A stretch of 64,000 nt of DNA, from the NCBI RefSeq assembly GCF_003611275.1, contig NZ_CP020698.1, positions 21,455-85,454 on the forward strand, in the 5' to 3' direction. Positions within the stretch are counted from its first letter, which is position 1. Each line of letters begins with the position of its first letter. The notes under the pieces are model-generated. The model was not told the origin of the DNA, did not search any database, and was given only the letters and a program-made list of their open reading frames with translations. This document shows positions 63,073 through 64,000 of the stretch, one piece after another. The translations under genes were made by a program, and so were the position numbers. Source of the stretch: Sulfitobacter sp. D7. GTDB taxonomy: Bacteria; Pseudomonadota; Alphaproteobacteria; Rhodobacterales; Rhodobacteraceae.

Positions 63073-63957
63073 ATGCCCCTAATCGGTTATGCCCGCGTAT
63101 CGACCGAGGATCAGACCCCCCTGCCCCAATCGCAGGCCCTGAAATCCGCGGGTTGCGCCGAGATCCATGAAGAACAGGCCTCGGGCGGCAATCGTGCGCG
63201 GCCGGTGCTTGCGCGGGTGTTGGAACGCATCGGCAAAGGCGACACGCTGGTCGTCGTTCGGATCGACCGACTGGCGCGGTCGCTGTCGCATCTGCTGGAG
63301 GTGATCGAACGGCTTGAGGCAAAGGGCGCATTCTTCCGCTCGATCGAGGATCCGATCGACACCGCATCCCCGCAGGGCAAGTTCACGTTGCAAGTACTGG
63401 GGGCTGCGGCCGAGTTCGAACGCGCCCTGATCCGGGAACGCACCAAGGCCGGCCTTGCCAGCGCACGCACAAAGGGCCGCATTGGCGGGAACCCTGGGCT
63501 GCGGGCCAAAGACCCTGCCGCTCTTCGCAAGGTGCGACTGGCGCGACAGGACGGCTACATTGAGCGTCTGAACGAAACGGCACAAGATTGGGTGCCTCAT
63601 GTGCGCCGGTTGCGCCCCGACTTGGCCTGGGAAGACGTGTTGCGCATCATCAACGGCCCCCTGCCCGAGGCGCGTCGCTGGAACCAAAGCCGCCTTCAAC
63701 GCGCCGTGAAGGCCTATGTCCGCGACGGCTTCCTGCCCGAGACAGTTTTGGCCCGCGCCGGTCGCCGCGAAACCGACGACCGTCTGCCCGCCATCGTCGC
63801 CGCCATCAAGGGCGCGGATCCCGGCATTACGCTCCAGGCGATCTGCACCCGGCTGGAAGCGATGCGCGAGCGCACGCCCCGCGGAAGGTCCAAGTGGCAG
63901 CCGTCATCGGTGAAAATGCTTCTGGAACGCGCTGAGAAACTTGGGTTGCTTGACTGA
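63073..63957 (+). CDS. serine recombinase/resolvase
   Basis: A 294-residue site-specific recombinase of the resolvase/invertase family. S10 in YARVSTEDQ is the nucleophile, with the arginines of RIDRLARS and the E-helix segment FERALIRERTKAGLASARTKGR. The C-terminal part (about 180-294) is longer than in Tn3 TnpR (about 185 residues) and carries additional helical DNA-binding-like sequence instead of a short Hin-type helix-turn-helix. ATG 63073, or TTG 63070, could start it. It is divergent from the helicase with 117 bp between, where a recombination site might lie. Confidence 0.88.
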   Translation: MPLIGYARVSTEDQTPLPQSQALKSAGCAEIHEEQASGGNRARPVLARVLERIGKGDTLVVVRIDRLARSLSHLLEVIERLEAKGAFFRSIEDPIDTASPQGKFTLQVLGAAAEFERALIRERTKAGLASARTKGRIGGNPGLRAKDPAALRKVRLARQDGYIERLNETAQDWVPHVRRLRPDLAWEDVLRIINGPLPEARRWNQSRLQRAVKAYVRDGFLPETVLARAGRRETDDRLPAIVAAIKGADPGITLQAICTRLEAMRERTPRGRSKWQPSSVKMLLERAEKLGLLD

Positions 63958-63983
63958 ATTGAGTAGTGCCTGCGCTTGTGTCT

Positions 63984-64000
63984 GTGTGGTTGAACCACAC
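63984..64000. repeat. inverted repeat at the window edge after the recombinase
   Basis: GTGTGGTT (63984-63991) and AACCACAC (63993-64000) form a near-perfect palindrome 26 bp after the recombinase stop. It could be half of a recombination site, a terminator stem or chance; the window ends here. Confidence 0.35.

Overview
The window looks like a marine alphaproteobacterium of the roseobacter group (Rhodobacteraceae). It is mostly GC-rich with NNG/NNC codon preference. It carries a RepA (RPA-family) plasmid replicon with parAB, directly followed by an rmlCBDA rhamnose operon, the layout known from roseobacter RepA-type 'biofilm plasmids'. No rRNA, tRNA or CRISPR array was seen.

The main structural result is that positions 7284-59631 are a plasmid of about 52.34 kb, joined to unrelated DNA (1-6477 and 60438-64000) through two identical, directly repeated 806-bp IS6-family elements (6478-7283 and 59632-60437). 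The octamer CTATTATT lies just inside both IS copies (7284-7291 and 59624-59631). Joining the inner ends across it rebuilds one in-frame glycosyltransferase gene (58851-59631 plus 7292-7509, 999 nt). This is the product expected when an IS6 element on one replicon forms a cointegrate with a plasmid inside that gene. Whether the plasmid sits in a chromosome or larger plasmid, or the small plasmid gained the flanking DNA as a composite element, cannot be decided from a 64-kb window.

Layout. 1-6477: a gene fragment, a second and different IS6 element, then an aromatic-acid operon (gamma-resorcylate decarboxylase, maleylacetate reductase, hydroxyquinol 1,2-dioxygenase) facing an alpha/beta hydrolase and a GMC oxidoreductase cut at its start codon by the IS. 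7284-34290: surface polysaccharide cluster with an ABC exporter (permease, chain-length/export protein, ATPase), two sulfotransferases, several glycosyltransferases including a 2021-residue multidomain enzyme with a galectin-like insert, two DUF115-type proteins, coiled-coil proteins, a CMP-acid activation trio, galE and a 959-residue three-domain fusion. 34300-41490: IS graveyard (IS3 remnant, IS110/IS1111 element, frameshifted IS30, damaged IS3) around a repeat-rich RTX protein. 41668-47761: UDP-galactopyranose mutase, GDP-mannose/GDP-fucose synthesis and a fucosyltransferase. 47929-51224: a small beta-rich protein, a serralysin-like RTX protease and a small secreted protein. 51345-55406: repA, origin, parA, parB and parS sites. 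55410-58721: rhamnose operon with a parS palindrome inside rmlD. 59632-64000: IS6 copy, truncated SWIM/SNF2 helicase and a serine recombinase.

Together the plasmid genes supply dTDP-rhamnose, GDP-fucose, UDP-galactose/galactofuranose and a CMP-activated acid. They also supply transferases to polymerise, probably sulfate, and export a complex surface glycan, plus secreted calcium-binding proteins. This fits attachment or biofilm functions. The integration has broken at least one transferase.
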